A stretch of DNA of 64,000 bases from UBA5399 sp964592125 (GCA_964592125.1 CAZQBV010000003.1:3669-67668), one strand, 5' to 3'; shown: positions 33,112 to 43,108, counted from the stretch's first letter. The notes: generated by a model not told the origin, from the letters alone. Translations and numbers: made by a program.

Positions 33112-35193
33112 GTGGGTGAAAACGAATCCATGCTCGAAATATATGTCCTTGAGAACAGTCAACTGCTAGAGCAACTGGAAGAGCTGTTTTTAGGTAGTGA
33201 ACAAAATGCAACAATGGAGCAGGGGCAAATTGATGAAACTTTTCGTGTGATGCACACGATTAAAGGTTCCTCTGCGATGATGGGCTTTGATGCAATTACT
33301 GCTTTGGCTCATGCTGTGGAGGATTTGTTTTCAAAAATTCGTGAGCAGCTGCCGCCGGAGGCGGAGTGGGCTCAGATTTTCGATGTCGTTTTGCGTGCAA
33401 TAGACTTTTTCAAAGGCGAAATGGAAAAGATTGAGTCGGGCATTACGCCTGATGGACATGCAGAGGAAATGTGCACAGAATTAAGGACGATTTTAAAGCG
33501 CCTAAAAAACGAAGATGCATCGGAATTGCCAGCAGCTGATGTGCAAGGACAAACTGCAGTTGATGCTGTGGGGGAAGCTGATACTGAAGATGAAGGTATT
33601 GATATCTCCCCGGAAATGTTTGAAAAACTAAGCCCGGAAGAGGGCGACCAGTATTACCGTCTAAAATTGTTTTTTGAAGATGGTTGCCAGATGGAAACAG
33701 TGCGTACATTTGGCGTGGTGATGTCTTTGGAGGATCTTTACAGCAGCAAAGTATCGGTTCCTGAAGATTTGAATGAAAATAAAGATGAAACCATTATCAA
33801 TGATGGTTTCTTGATGTTGTTTACAGCAAAACCAGAGAACATTGAATTTATAAGGCAAAAGCTTTTTGAAACGATGTTTTTACAGAGTGTAGAGTTGAGT
33901 GAAGTGGAATTACCGGTGCCGCAACCAGTAAAGGATCAGCAAACTAGTCCGTTGGCTGGTTCTACAGCTGTTACACAGGCTAAAAAAGCATCTCAAGGCT
34001 TGCCTGCAAAAGATGACAAACACGCGAAACAGAGTTTTATCAGTGTAAATGTGAATAAAATTGATAAACTGATGAATTTGGTGGGAGAAATTGTTACTAC
34101 GGAGTCTATGGTAACGAAAAATCCCGATATAGAAGACCTGCATTTGGAGAATTTTGACAAGCAAGCAAGGCAGCTGAGAAAACTGACCGATGAGTTGCAG
34201 GATATTGTTATGTCTATACGAATGGTTCCAATTGCTGCTACCTTCCACAAGATGAAACGTATTGTGCGCGATATTAACAAGAAGACAAATAAAAATGCCG
34301 ATCTTGTTATTATTGGTGAAGAAACAGAAGTGGATAAGAATGTGATAGATGCACTTTCAGATCCTTTGTTGCATTTGATTAGAAATGCAATGGATCATGG
34401 AATGGAAACTCCCGAGGAGCGCTTGGCAGCAGGAAAGCCTGAAAAAGGGACGGTAACCCTAGAAGCGTTGAACTCTGGTGGAGATGTTGTAGTGCGTGTG
34501 AAAGATGATGGGCGTGGATACAACAGAGCAAAAATATATGAAAAAGCTGTAGAACGTGGCTTAACAACAAAAGCAGAAAATGAAATTTCGGATTCGGAAG
34601 TATATGGCTTCACTTTGATGGCCGGATTTTCCACAAATGATGTGGTTTCGGAATATTCAGGCCGTGGCGTGGGTATGGACGTGGTACGCACCAATATTGA
34701 CAACATTGGTGGAAGCATAGTAATTGAAAGTGAACCTGGTACTGGCTCTACCATAACAATGCATATACCGCTGACTCTTGCAATATTAAATGGCATGAAA
34801 ATCACCGTAGGTGAATCGCTTTATATTGTGCCCATTTTATCAATTAGAGAATCGTTGGAACCTAAATTGCATAAGATTATTATAGATCCAAATGGCAATG
34901 AGATGATAATGATACGGGGAGAGTGCTACCCTATTATTCGGTTACATCAGTTCTTTAATGTAAAACAATCTGCAGAGAATTTTAATGATGGAATTATGAT
35001 ATTGGTTGAAACAGAAGTAGGTGCCGCATGCTTATTTGCAGACAAGCTGTTGGGAGAGCAACAAGTAGTTATTAAGCCAATGCCTTTGTATATTTCTAGG
35101 ACATTTGGTAGAATTAAGGGAATTGCTGGTTGCAGCGTGATGGGTGATGGTGGCATTGCACTCATTTTAGATATTAATAGGATATTGACTTAG
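33112..35193 (+). CDS. cheA: Chemotaxis sensor kinase CheA
   Basis: Predicted 693 aa. P1 with phospho-His48 in RVMHTIKGSSAMMGF; a P2 domain (about 180-265); P3 dimerisation; P4 ATPase with N-box HLIRNAMDHGMETPEER, DDGRGY, GRGVGMDVV and GTGSTI; and a C-terminal P5 CheW-like domain. It phosphorylates CheY, CheB and CheV. GTG start with GAGGTG upstream. Confidence 0.97.
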   Translation: MGENESMLEIYVLENSQLLEQLEELFLGSEQNATMEQGQIDETFRVMHTIKGSSAMMGFDAITALAHAVEDLFSKIREQLPPEAEWAQIFDVVLRAIDFFKGEMEKIESGITPDGHAEEMCTELRTILKRLKNEDASELPAADVQGQTAVDAVGEADTEDEGIDISPEMFEKLSPEEGDQYYRLKLFFEDGCQMETVRTFGVVMSLEDLYSSKVSVPEDLNENKDETIINDGFLMLFTAKPENIEFIRQKLFETMFLQSVELSEVELPVPQPVKDQQTSPLAGSTAVTQAKKASQGLPAKDDKHAKQSFISVNVNKIDKLMNLVGEIVTTESMVTKNPDIEDLHLENFDKQARQLRKLTDELQDIVMSIRMVPIAATFHKMKRIVRDINKKTNKNADLVIIGEETEVDKNVIDALSDPLLHLIRNAMDHGMETPEERLAAGKPEKGTVTLEALNSGGDVVVRVKDDGRGYNRAKIYEKAVERGLTTKAENEISDSEVYGFTLMAGFSTNDVVSEYSGRGVGMDVVRTNIDNIGGSIVIESEPGTGSTITMHIPLTLAILNGMKITVGESLYIVPILSIRESLEPKLHKIIIDPNGNEMIMIRGECYPIIRLHQFFNVKQSAENFNDGIMILVETEVGAACLFADKLLGEQQVVIKPMPLYISRTFGRIKGIAGCSVMGDGGIALILDINRILT

Positions 35194-35320
35194 TTGTTAT
35201 GTGAAAGTAGCATTGCAAAATAAGCATGACGCTTTGCTAAAACACAGGAACTGATTGGTTTAGTTAGGACTAAAATATATTACATTTTATTCTATGTGTG
35301 TTTTGGCTGGCTTTTGCATG

Positions 35321-35362
35321 GTATCTTCGATAAACATAAAGAATGATTATGCATGAAGATAC
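35321..35362. repeat. 8-bp inverted repeat upstream of fliF
   Basis: GTATCTTC (35321-35328) and GAAGATAC (35355-35362) are perfect complements separated by 26 nt. They lie about 92 nt before fliF in a 260-bp gap. No strong promoter was found here; a weak TTGGTT/TATATT pair exists near 35257. Confidence 0.4.
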
Positions 35363-35453
35363 AGCTAACATGTATGAAGAAGCGCGATGGGGTTGTTGTG
35401 TCAGTGTGCAATTTGTATGCTGAGAATGATTGGGTATAAGGAGGCATATTCTT

Positions 35454-37109
35454 CTGAATAATTTTGCAGAGTTTTTTAAAAAGATTGGTTTATCTTGGCA
35501 AAAAACAAACAGATCACAAAAAATAATAGTTATTGCGGTTATTGTATTAACAATTATTCTGATAGGTGTAGTGGTTACTGTCTCTGGTCAGACTACTTAT
35601 ACTGTTTTGTATAGCGGATTGAGTGCTGCTGATTCCGGTGCTATTTATCAAGCCTTGCAAGAGATGCAGGTGGATGTGCAGGCGCCTACAAGTGGTACTA
35701 TTATGGTGCCCGCAGATCAGGCGGAATCCATACGCAATCAATTGTTTGCGCGGGGGCTGCCAGCTTCGGCAATGGGTGGGGCAGCCGGTGGTATCAACTA
35801 TGGTGACTTCTATATAGAAAATGGAATGGCGTTTAATGCTACCGACAGCGACAAGCAGATGATTAACAAGATTCAGATGCAATATAACCTGTCGCAAATG
35901 ATCAATCAATCGGACAAGATAGAAAGCAGCATGGTTCTGCTGAATGTGGCGCCCACCACACAGTTTGCATTAGATACAAATGAAAGTTCATCCAGCGCCA
36001 CTGTTATGGTGCGGTTGAAACCGGGCGCTACCTTTACGGATGAAGATGCCATTGCGATTAAAAAGATGGTGGCAGCCACTGTGCCTGACTTAAAGGAAGA
36101 AGATGTTGTAGTAACGGATCAATCCTTGCGTGTTTTTGGGGGGAATGGTATGCAAAGCAGCGGTACGGGCGCTGTTGCAAACCAAATGCAAATTGAGCAG
36201 GAAGCATCTGCCAGACTAAGCAATCAGCTAATGAGTTTATTTGCCCCGGTATTTGGTGCGGAAAATATTGCGCCAAGCGTGCACTTGAAACTAGATTTTG
36301 ATAATAGGACAACTGAATCTATTACTTTGGAACCGCCTACAGAGGTTGGTGCGGATGAAAACAGGGGTATTGCTACCAGCATGAAGTCGATGGTGGAGCA
36401 TATTGCAAATGGGGATACGGCGCAAGGGCAACCGGGATTGGATACCAATGGTGGCGCACCCACATACCAAGAAGTGGTAGATAATATAAACAATACCGAT
36501 TACTACAAAGTGACAGAAGAATTTAACTTTGAAGTAAATGAAGTAAAAGAATTAATTGAAGCGGCGCAGGGCGGTATTGTGGAAGCATCGGCCACTATTA
36601 TGATAAATGGTGGAGATGAAGTACAGGCTGCAATTGAGGATGTAAGAACAGCAGCTTCTACAGCAATTGGCATTCCTGCGGAGAATATTACGGTTTTGGC
36701 TATGCCTTTTGTGGAAAACACGACAATGCAACAACAATTAGATGATCAAGCGGCAGCAGTTGCAGAATTGCAACGTAACCAGATGATTAAAACAATTGTA
36801 CCATATGTTGTGGTTGCAGGCGTCATTATATTAATAGCGCTATTGCTGTTAAACGCATTTAAGAAAAAGAAAGAAATGGAACTGGAGGCGCAGCGCTTGC
36901 AGTGGATGCAGGAGCAGGCTGAGAGGGAAGCGATGATGAGGCAGTCTGGCATGGTTGATGTGGTTGCGGGCGAAGATATTGACCTAGATGCTATTATGGA
37001 AGAAGAAAAGAACAGCACTTTAGGGCAGTTGCAGGCTCTTGTACAAAAAAACCCAGATGGAATTGCTCAAATATTGCGCAATTGGCTTATGGATGACTAC
37101 AGGAGGTAG
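35454..37109 (+). CDS. fliF: Flagellar MS-ring protein FliF (probable CTG start)
   Basis: Predicted 551 aa. First membrane helix at about 25-45, ring-building domains with YTVLYSGLSAADSGAIYQ and GTIMVPADQAESIRNQLFARGLP, second membrane helix near 460-480, and an acidic C-terminal tail that binds FliG. Start: a perfect AAGGAGG (35438-35444) lies 9 nt before CTG 35454. No ATG, GTG or TTG occurs in frame between that site and the first helix; the only one upstream (TTG 35430) precedes the site and lacks its own. CTG is therefore inferred. Confidence 0.93.
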   Translation: MNNFAEFFKKIGLSWQKTNRSQKIIVIAVIVLTIILIGVVVTVSGQTTYTVLYSGLSAADSGAIYQALQEMQVDVQAPTSGTIMVPADQAESIRNQLFARGLPASAMGGAAGGINYGDFYIENGMAFNATDSDKQMINKIQMQYNLSQMINQSDKIESSMVLLNVAPTTQFALDTNESSSSATVMVRLKPGATFTDEDAIAIKKMVAATVPDLKEEDVVVTDQSLRVFGGNGMQSSGTGAVANQMQIEQEASARLSNQLMSLFAPVFGAENIAPSVHLKLDFDNRTTESITLEPPTEVGADENRGIATSMKSMVEHIANGDTAQGQPGLDTNGGAPTYQEVVDNINNTDYYKVTEEFNFEVNEVKELIEAAQGGIVEASATIMINGGDEVQAAIEDVRTAASTAIGIPAENITVLAMPFVENTTMQQQLDDQAAAVAELQRNQMIKTIVPYVVVAGVIILIALLLLNAFKKKKEMELEAQRLQWMQEQAEREAMMRQSGMVDVVAGEDIDLDAIMEEEKNSTLGQLQALVQKNPDGIAQILRNWLMDDYRR

Positions 37110-37114
37110 GGAAC

Positions 37115-38125
37115 TTGTCAGAATTGTCACCAAAAGAAAAAGCCGCGGTTTTGATGGTTGCGCTGGGAAAAGACAGCTCGGCGGAAATATATAGGCACTT
37201 GTCTGAAGAGGAAATTGAACAGCTTACTTTGGGAATTACCTCTTTGGATGCCTTTGATAAAGAATTACGCGATAGTGTTCTGGAAGAGTTTTACGAAATA
37301 TGTTTGGCGCAAAACTATATTTCCGAGGGCGGTATTGACTACGCGCGGGATATACTGATGGATGCTGTAGGCGCAGAAAAGGCAGATGAGCTAATAAGAA
37401 AGCTGTCGGCCTCTTTGCAGGTACGCCCATTTGATTTTGTGAGGCGTGCAGATTCTACACAGCTGGGGAATTTTATACAGAATGAACATCCGCAAACGAT
37501 GGCGTTGATTCTCTCTTATATGGATCCGGCGAAGTCGGCGGATATGTTGTCGCGGTTGCCAGAAGATATACAGCCCCAAGTGGTGCAGCGCATAGCCAAT
37601 ATGAATTCTGTTTCTTTGGAATATATAAAAGAGGCGGAGCGCATATTAGAACACAAGCTTTCCAGTATTGGACAAGAAGAGAATGCCTCTGTGGGCGGCG
37701 TGGATACGATTGTTGAAATGTTGAATGCAATAGATCGCAGCACAGAAAAAAATATTATGGAAAAAATTGAAATTGATGACCCAGCATTGGCAGATGAGAT
37801 ACGCAGAAAGATGTTTGTATTTGAAGATATAGTGAAACTGACAGATCAAGCGGTGCAGCGTGTACTTCGTGAGGTGGACAATGACGTTCTAACCATGGCA
37901 CTGAAGGGCACCAGCGAAGAGGATGCCATTGCGCAGAAGATATATGCCAATATCTCTACTCGTTTACGTGAAACGATTGTGGAGAATATGGAATATATGG
38001 GACCGGTTCGCGTGCGTGATGTAGAAGAAGCGCAGCAGAAATTTGTAAATGTAATTCGCAAATTGGAAGACGATGGCGAGATAGAGATAGCAAGAGGGGG
38101 AGAGGATGATGCCCTCATTGTTTAG
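37115..38125 (+). CDS. fliG: Flagellar motor switch protein FliG
   Basis: Predicted 336 aa. Domains: N-terminal FliF-binding (LSPKEKAAVLMVALGKDSSAE), middle with the EHPQ motif at about 125-128, and C-terminal torque helix (VDNDVLTMALKGTSEEDAIAQ). Connects rotor to stator. TTG start 13 nt after AGGAGG. Overlaps fliH by 20 nt. Confidence 0.96.
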   Translation: MSELSPKEKAAVLMVALGKDSSAEIYRHLSEEEIEQLTLGITSLDAFDKELRDSVLEEFYEICLAQNYISEGGIDYARDILMDAVGAEKADELIRKLSASLQVRPFDFVRRADSTQLGNFIQNEHPQTMALILSYMDPAKSADMLSRLPEDIQPQVVQRIANMNSVSLEYIKEAERILEHKLSSIGQEENASVGGVDTIVEMLNAIDRSTEKNIMEKIEIDDPALADEIRRKMFVFEDIVKLTDQAVQRVLREVDNDVLTMALKGTSEEDAIAQKIYANISTRLRETIVENMEYMGPVRVRDVEEAQQKFVNVIRKLEDDGEIEIARGGEDDALIV

Positions 38126-38876
38126 AATTGATAGAAATTCGCTTACCGCGGATAGCCTAGACCCGGCAAGCGTGGTGCAACTGCCGGGCTTTGAAGAGCT
38201 GATAGAGCAAAACAGCCCTGAACCGGAAGATGCTCAGATATTTGACAATGAAACAGAGCAAGAAACAGAAATTGATATAAAGCAAGAGCAACTGGAGCAA
38301 TTGAACCGACAGATAGCAGAGGCGCAAGCACGGGCAAGTGAAATAATTGAACAGGCCAATGCAGAAGCGCAACGTTTGACAGAAGATGCGATAAGAAAAG
38401 GATATGAGGAGGGGTACAATCAAGCAATGGCTTCTGCCCGGCAGGAGCAAGAAAATGCAAAGAGACAGATGGAAGATGCGGTAATGGCTTTGAAACAGGC
38501 AAAAGAAGAAGTTTTTTCGCAGGTGGAAGAAAGCGTATTGGATCTTTCGCTTTATGTGGCGGAACGTATTATAAAAATACAGCTGGATCATGGAGATGAG
38601 GCATTTCTGAATATTGTACGAAGCACCTTATCTTCAGTGCAAAACCAAAGTAATCTAGTAGTGAACGTAAGTAAATTGGAATATGAACAAATATTTGCGG
38701 ATCAAAGCAGCGAAATAGCAACGGAACTGAAAAGTTCTGGTGTGGAGATAAAGCAGGACTTATCACTAAAACGTGGAGACTGCGTAATAGAGACAGAATA
38801 TGGGAACATCAATGCGGGGATAAAAACGCAGCTGAAGCGACTTGGAAATGCTTTGGAAGAAAGCCGAACGGAGTAG
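38106..38876 (+). CDS. fliH: Flagellar assembly protein FliH
   Basis: Predicted 256 aa. Long coiled coil (about 55-150), glutamine/glutamate rich with the GYEEGYNQAMASARQEQ helix, then a C-terminal globular domain that binds FliI. Position between fliG and fliI is standard. Either of two adjacent ATGs (38106, 38109) could be used. Confidence 0.92.
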   Translation: MMPSLFRIDRNSLTADSLDPASVVQLPGFEELIEQNSPEPEDAQIFDNETEQETEIDIKQEQLEQLNRQIAEAQARASEIIEQANAEAQRLTEDAIRKGYEEGYNQAMASARQEQENAKRQMEDAVMALKQAKEEVFSQVEESVLDLSLYVAERIIKIQLDHGDEAFLNIVRSTLSSVQNQSNLVVNVSKLEYEQIFADQSSEIATELKSSGVEIKQDLSLKRGDCVIETEYGNINAGIKTQLKRLGNALEESRTE

Positions 38877-38882
38877 GCAATT

Positions 38883-40205
38883 ATGTTGGAAGACAGAATA
38901 GCGCGGTTTAAAGATATTATTTCCAAAGCGGACTCGGTTGAAATGAGCGGAATGGTTTCCAAAGTGGTTGGCATTACAGTGGAATCAACCGGCCCTATGG
39001 TAAAAATGGGTGACATATGCAAAATATATCCTTATTCAGGGAATGAAGCCATATTGTCCGAAGTGGTGGGGTTTAAAGACAGAAAAGTGCTGCTGATGCC
39101 ATTTGGAGATGTAACGGGAATAGGAACCGGGAACAAAGTGGTTGCTACAGGGGAGGAATTCCGTGTGGCGGTAGGAGATTGCCTAAAGGGACGCATTTTA
39201 GATGCATTGGGGAGGCCTATGGATAGCCTAGGCCCCTTGGAAACTGAAACCACATATCCAATAGAGAGCTACCCTCCCAATCCTTTGGAAAGGGTTAGAA
39301 TAAAAGAAGCGTTGCCAGTGGGGGTACGTGCCATAGATGGTTTGCTTACAATGGGAAAAGGCCAAAGAATTGGTGTTTTTTCAGGCAGCGGCGTGGGTAA
39401 AAGTACATTGATGGGCATGATAGCCAGAAACTCTAGTGCCGATATAAACGTGATTACCCTAGTGGGTGAGCGTGGCAGAGAAGTGCTGGATTTTGTGGAA
39501 AAAGATTTGAAAGAAGAGGGACTGGCAAAGTCGGTATTGGTGGTGGCCACTTCGGATCAACCAGCGTTGCTAAGGCTGAAATCGGCTATGGTGGGCACGG
39601 CGATAGCAGAATATTTTAGGGATCAGGGAAACAATGTGATGTTGATGATGGACTCTTTGACCCGTTTTGCTATGGCGCAGCGTGAAATAGGTATGACCGT
39701 GGGCGAACCGCCGGTATCTCGTGGATTTCCGCCTTCTGTGTATGCCATGTTGCCCAAGCTTCTGGAACGATCGGGCACATCTAAGAAGGGTAGCATTACT
39801 GGTATCTATACAGTGCTAGTAGAAGGGGATGATATGAACGAACCGATCTCTGACACTGTACGGGGTATATTGGATGGACACTTTGTGCTTTCTAGGAAAT
39901 TGGCTAACAACAACCAATACCCAGCAATAGATGTGCTGGCCAGTGTGAGCCGTTTAATGGTAGACATTGTGACCCCCGAGCATTGGGAAATGGCGGGCTC
40001 TATAAAAAATATGATGACTTCATATAATGATGTGTTGGATTTGATAAGCATTGGTGCATACAAAGAGGGAACAAACCCGCAAGTAGATAGAGCAATAAAA
40101 TTGCATGACCCTATACTGGGATTTTTGAAACAAACGATAGGCGAAGATGTAACGTTTGATCAGGTAATTGAGCAAATGAAGGAAATAACAGGTACGGAAG
40201 GATAG
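38883..40205 (+). CDS. fliI: Flagellum-specific ATPase FliI
   Basis: Predicted 440 aa. Walker A GSGVGKST near 168-175, followed by VITLVGERGREVLDFVEKDL, Walker B LMMDSLTRFAMAQREIG and GEPPVSRGFPPSVYAMLPKLLERSG: canonical type III export ATPase. FliH and FliJ partners flank it. Confidence 0.97.
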   Translation: MLEDRIARFKDIISKADSVEMSGMVSKVVGITVESTGPMVKMGDICKIYPYSGNEAILSEVVGFKDRKVLLMPFGDVTGIGTGNKVVATGEEFRVAVGDCLKGRILDALGRPMDSLGPLETETTYPIESYPPNPLERVRIKEALPVGVRAIDGLLTMGKGQRIGVFSGSGVGKSTLMGMIARNSSADINVITLVGERGREVLDFVEKDLKEEGLAKSVLVVATSDQPALLRLKSAMVGTAIAEYFRDQGNNVMLMMDSLTRFAMAQREIGMTVGEPPVSRGFPPSVYAMLPKLLERSGTSKKGSITGIYTVLVEGDDMNEPISDTVRGILDGHFVLSRKLANNNQYPAIDVLASVSRLMVDIVTPEHWEMAGSIKNMMTSYNDVLDLISIGAYKEGTNPQVDRAIKLHDPILGFLKQTIGEDVTFDQVIEQMKEITGTEG

Positions 40206-40218
40206 GAATTATCTGGAA

Positions 40219-40650
40219 ATGAAAAAGTTTGTTTTTTCCTTACAAAGGTTGTATGATGTAAAAGAATCTGAAGAGGAACAGAAGCGTATTGAGCTGAAAG
40301 AGCTGGATAAGAAGTTGGATGGGTTGAGGCTGCGGTTGCAGGACACCATTGACAATTTTAACGGACAGAAAGCAAAATATACAGTAAAATGCAAAAAAGG
40401 GATTCATGCATTTGATTTAAAAAATTACGGAGATTATTTTCAGTATCTGATAGGAGAGATAGATGCCATACACAATCTGATTATGAATTGTGAAGCTGAA
40501 ATTGTGGCTTGCCGGCAAGAACTTTTAAAACTAATGAATGAGCAGAAAGTTTTGGATCGTATGCGGGAAGAGCAATTGCAACAGTACAATGCAGAGATTG
40601 CGAAGTTTAATGAAAAAGAGATAGAAGACTTCATGCAAGGCAAGCTATAA
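40219..40650 (+). CDS. fliJ: Flagellar export protein FliJ
   Basis: Predicted 143 aa, almost entirely coiled coil, starting MKKFVFSLQRLYDVKESEEE as FliJ proteins do. FliJ is the central stalk of the FliI ring. Placed directly after fliI. Confidence 0.92.
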   Translation: MKKFVFSLQRLYDVKESEEEQKRIELKELDKKLDGLRLRLQDTIDNFNGQKAKYTVKCKKGIHAFDLKNYGDYFQYLIGEIDAIHNLIMNCEAEIVACRQELLKLMNEQKVLDRMREEQLQQYNAEIAKFNEKEIEDFMQGKL

Positions 40651-40685
40651 TTGTTTTGCAGCTGATATAGATGGGAGAGAAAGAG

Positions 40686-41576
40686 TTGGCAGATAATAAC
40701 GAGAGCCAGGCTCTGCAACGGGACGCAGAAACAACTGAAACGGCGGAAACAAACTCTGGCACACCAGAAGAAACTGGTGCAAAAAAGGGAATATTTGCTT
40801 CGAAAAAACCCAAGAAGGAAAAGCCGCCCAAGGTAAAAAAAGAAAAGCCGCCCAAGGTGAAAAAAGAAAAGCCTCCTAAAGTAAAAAAGGCTAAGCCACC
40901 AAAGCCAGCAAAACCGCCTAAGCCACCTAAGCCAAAGAAGGAGAAAGCGCCAAAGGTGAAGAAAGAGAAAAAGACAAAAGAGACGAAAGAGCCAAAAGAG
41001 ACGAAAGAGCGTGGAACAGGCAAAAGTAAGCGCGGCTTGATTGGTGCTTTGGTTATTATTATAGTAATTGGTGCTGCAGTAGGCATATATTATTTCAATT
41101 TGTTTGGAGTGAAAGATACGGTGGTTCGTTTTTTCATTTCTCAGGACAGTCAATTTCAAGAAGCGATAGACGCCAAACAATCCTATATAGACAAGGAAGA
41201 GGGGCTGAACACGCGGCAACTGGAAATGGCTGAAAAAGAAAAGAAATTGATGGAAAAGGAGACACAACTTAAAACAAAAGAGGAGCAGTTACGTGAGAGT
41301 GAGAAGCAGGCAGCAAGCAACAATGCTTCAACGGGAGGAGCGTCTTCTACAGCAGCGGGAAGTGTGGATAAAAATCAAACGCCTCAGATTGTACAAGTGT
41401 ATGAATCTATGAAGGTGGATGCGGCGGCAAGCATAATGAATGCAACTACAGACAACACATGGATTGCAGATATATTACGTCAAATGAATCAAAGACGAGC
41501 CGCGCAAATTATTGCTGCGCTGGATGTAGATAAGGCAGTTGTTGTTACAAGACTGATATCTGAAATGGATTCTTAA
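40686..41576 (+). CDS. MotE-like protein (MgtE_N domain) with Lys/Pro repeat
   Basis: Predicted 296 aa. Cytoplasmic N-terminus of ~115 residues dominated by EKPPKVKK repeats and other Lys/Pro units, one membrane helix (about 117-137), an extracytoplasmic coiled coil (about 155-215), and a C-terminal MgtE_N-like domain (DILRQMNQRRAAQIIAALDVDKAVVVTRLI). This is the MotE/YlxF type found after fliJ; MotE-like proteins chaperone motor proteins such as MotC in rhizobia. The Lys/Pro extension is unusual. Start: TTG 40686 lies 6 nt after GGGAGAG; the ATG at 40671 has no ribosome site. Confidence 0.8.
   Translation: MADNNESQALQRDAETTETAETNSGTPEETGAKKGIFASKKPKKEKPPKVKKEKPPKVKKEKPPKVKKAKPPKPAKPPKPPKPKKEKAPKVKKEKKTKETKEPKETKERGTGKSKRGLIGALVIIIVIGAAVGIYYFNLFGVKDTVVRFFISQDSQFQEAIDAKQSYIDKEEGLNTRQLEMAEKEKKLMEKETQLKTKEEQLRESEKQAASNNASTGGASSTAAGSVDKNQTPQIVQVYESMKVDAAASIMNATTDNTWIADILRQMNQRRAAQIIAALDVDKAVVVTRLISEMDS
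40818..40900 (+). repeat. 24-bp tandem repeats (EKPPKVKK), about 3.4 copies
   Basis: Units begin at 40818, 40842 and 40866, with a partial fourth at 40890. They encode the Lys/Pro-rich cytoplasmic tail of the MotE-like protein. Confidence 0.9.
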
Positions 41577-41647
41577 AAAGATCGTAATGTTAATATTGTT
41601 TTTACCGATATATATAAATGGGTATAAAATAGAGAGGAGGTGAAAGA

Positions 41648-43078
41648 GTGGTAGTTACAAAAAATATTTTGGAGATTGCGCCCGCGCAGCCAGTAAAGCA
41701 AAGAGACCCTGCCAGAAGCAATGGTGACTTTATGAAGCAGCTGGATCAAGCAGCAAGATATAGAGCTGATAGCAAGCAGGATAGGCCAGAGCGAGCAAAT
41801 GCTATCCAAGAGAAGAGCGATGACAACAAGTGTTGTGAAAAAAAGGTTGCTGATTCCCCAAAAGAGGAAGCAAAAAGCGAAACACCTGTAGCAGAAGAGT
41901 TGCAAAAAACGCCTGAGACAGAAATGGTAGAAGAGCCTTTGGAAGAGAAAAAAGACCAACCCGAGGTATTTGCTGCAATTCCAATGATTATGGCAAATGA
42001 AATTGCAGACGTTTTTGTTGTGGAACAACAGTCTGCTGTGATTGATGTAGCCACTGGTATCAGCATTGAGCCTATTAACGAACTGAACTTAGAGGTAAAT
42101 ATGCCCGTGGTGGATGCCCAGCAGCCAGTGAAAACAGAGGTAGCGTCATTTGTTGAACTGATGCATGAAAATGCACAGACGGTACTTCAGAATGAAAATG
42201 GACAGATTGCATCGGCTGCCAAGGAAGTATTGGAACAACCTGTAAACATATTGACAGATGCAGATACAATGGATACGGAACCGGACGTGCAACAGCAAAA
42301 GGCCGGAACGAAGACAGTGGCGGTGGAGCAAGCGGCACAGCCGGAAACAATGCAGTTTGTAAAACAGGTTGTGCAGGAAATGGACGCTAAGTTAAAACAA
42401 GAAGTAGACACTACACCCAAAGCAATGCCAAGCACAACAAATGTTGAACTGGAAACTGCTGTGGAAAAACCTGCTATGATGCAGGGAAATGACGATTCCG
42501 ACAATGCGGCGACCAAGCAAAAGGAGATACCTGTATTGCAGCACCCCCTAACAGCGCCAATTGCGCAAGATGGCAAGGTGGATTTTAAAATGAGTATGCA
42601 GGAACTTCAGCCGCAGGAACAGCAGCTATTGAAACAAAATGTGCAGACGCAAATTATTGACCAAGTAAGAAGCCTGGTAACGCAGGAGAAGACAGAGTTT
42701 TACCTGCAACTGAAGCCGGAACACTTGGGTGGACTTTCCATTATGCTGGCAGCGGGCGAAAAAGGCCTTGTGGCCAAATTGATGACAGCAAGCAAGGATG
42801 TTCACATGATGTTGCAAAATGATATGACACAAATTCAGGAAAGCTTGAAAGAGCGTGGTATCACAATTGTTCAAATGGAAGTGGTTTACGATCAAATGGC
42901 CAGTACAACTGGCAAACAAAATACAAATGATGGACAGGGCTGGGAAGCAAATGGTTCCCCCGGTAGTCAAGGAAGAGTACTGGAAGATATAATCGAGGGA
43001 GGATCCCTCACATATGACGAACTGTCTAATTATGATATACTTGCAGAGCAAGGAGGTTCTGTGGAATTTAGTGCATAG
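41648..43078 (+). CDS. fliK: Flagellar hook-length control protein FliK
   Basis: Predicted 476 aa. A long, Glu/Gln/Ala-rich N-terminal ruler region (1-310) precedes the Flg_hook domain (about 325-420) with FYLQLKPEHLGGLSIMLAAGE and ESLKERGITIVQMEVVYD. FliK measures the hook and triggers FlhB to change export specificity. GTG start with GAGGAGGTGAAAGA upstream. A second FliK-like gene is at 52015. Confidence 0.9.
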   Translation: MVVTKNILEIAPAQPVKQRDPARSNGDFMKQLDQAARYRADSKQDRPERANAIQEKSDDNKCCEKKVADSPKEEAKSETPVAEELQKTPETEMVEEPLEEKKDQPEVFAAIPMIMANEIADVFVVEQQSAVIDVATGISIEPINELNLEVNMPVVDAQQPVKTEVASFVELMHENAQTVLQNENGQIASAAKEVLEQPVNILTDADTMDTEPDVQQQKAGTKTVAVEQAAQPETMQFVKQVVQEMDAKLKQEVDTTPKAMPSTTNVELETAVEKPAMMQGNDDSDNAATKQKEIPVLQHPLTAPIAQDGKVDFKMSMQELQPQEQQLLKQNVQTQIIDQVRSLVTQEKTEFYLQLKPEHLGGLSIMLAAGEKGLVAKLMTASKDVHMMLQNDMTQIQESLKERGITIVQMEVVYDQMASTTGKQNTNDGQGWEANGSPGSQGRVLEDIIEGGSLTYDELSNYDILAEQGGSVEFSA

Positions 43079-43108
43079 GTTGCATACAACTTAGAAAGGA
43101 AATTATTT

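Noticed and set aside
40440..41267. 275-codon minus-strand ORF
   Set aside because: Antisense of fliJ and of the Lys/Pro repeat; Phe/Leu/Arg-rich artefact.
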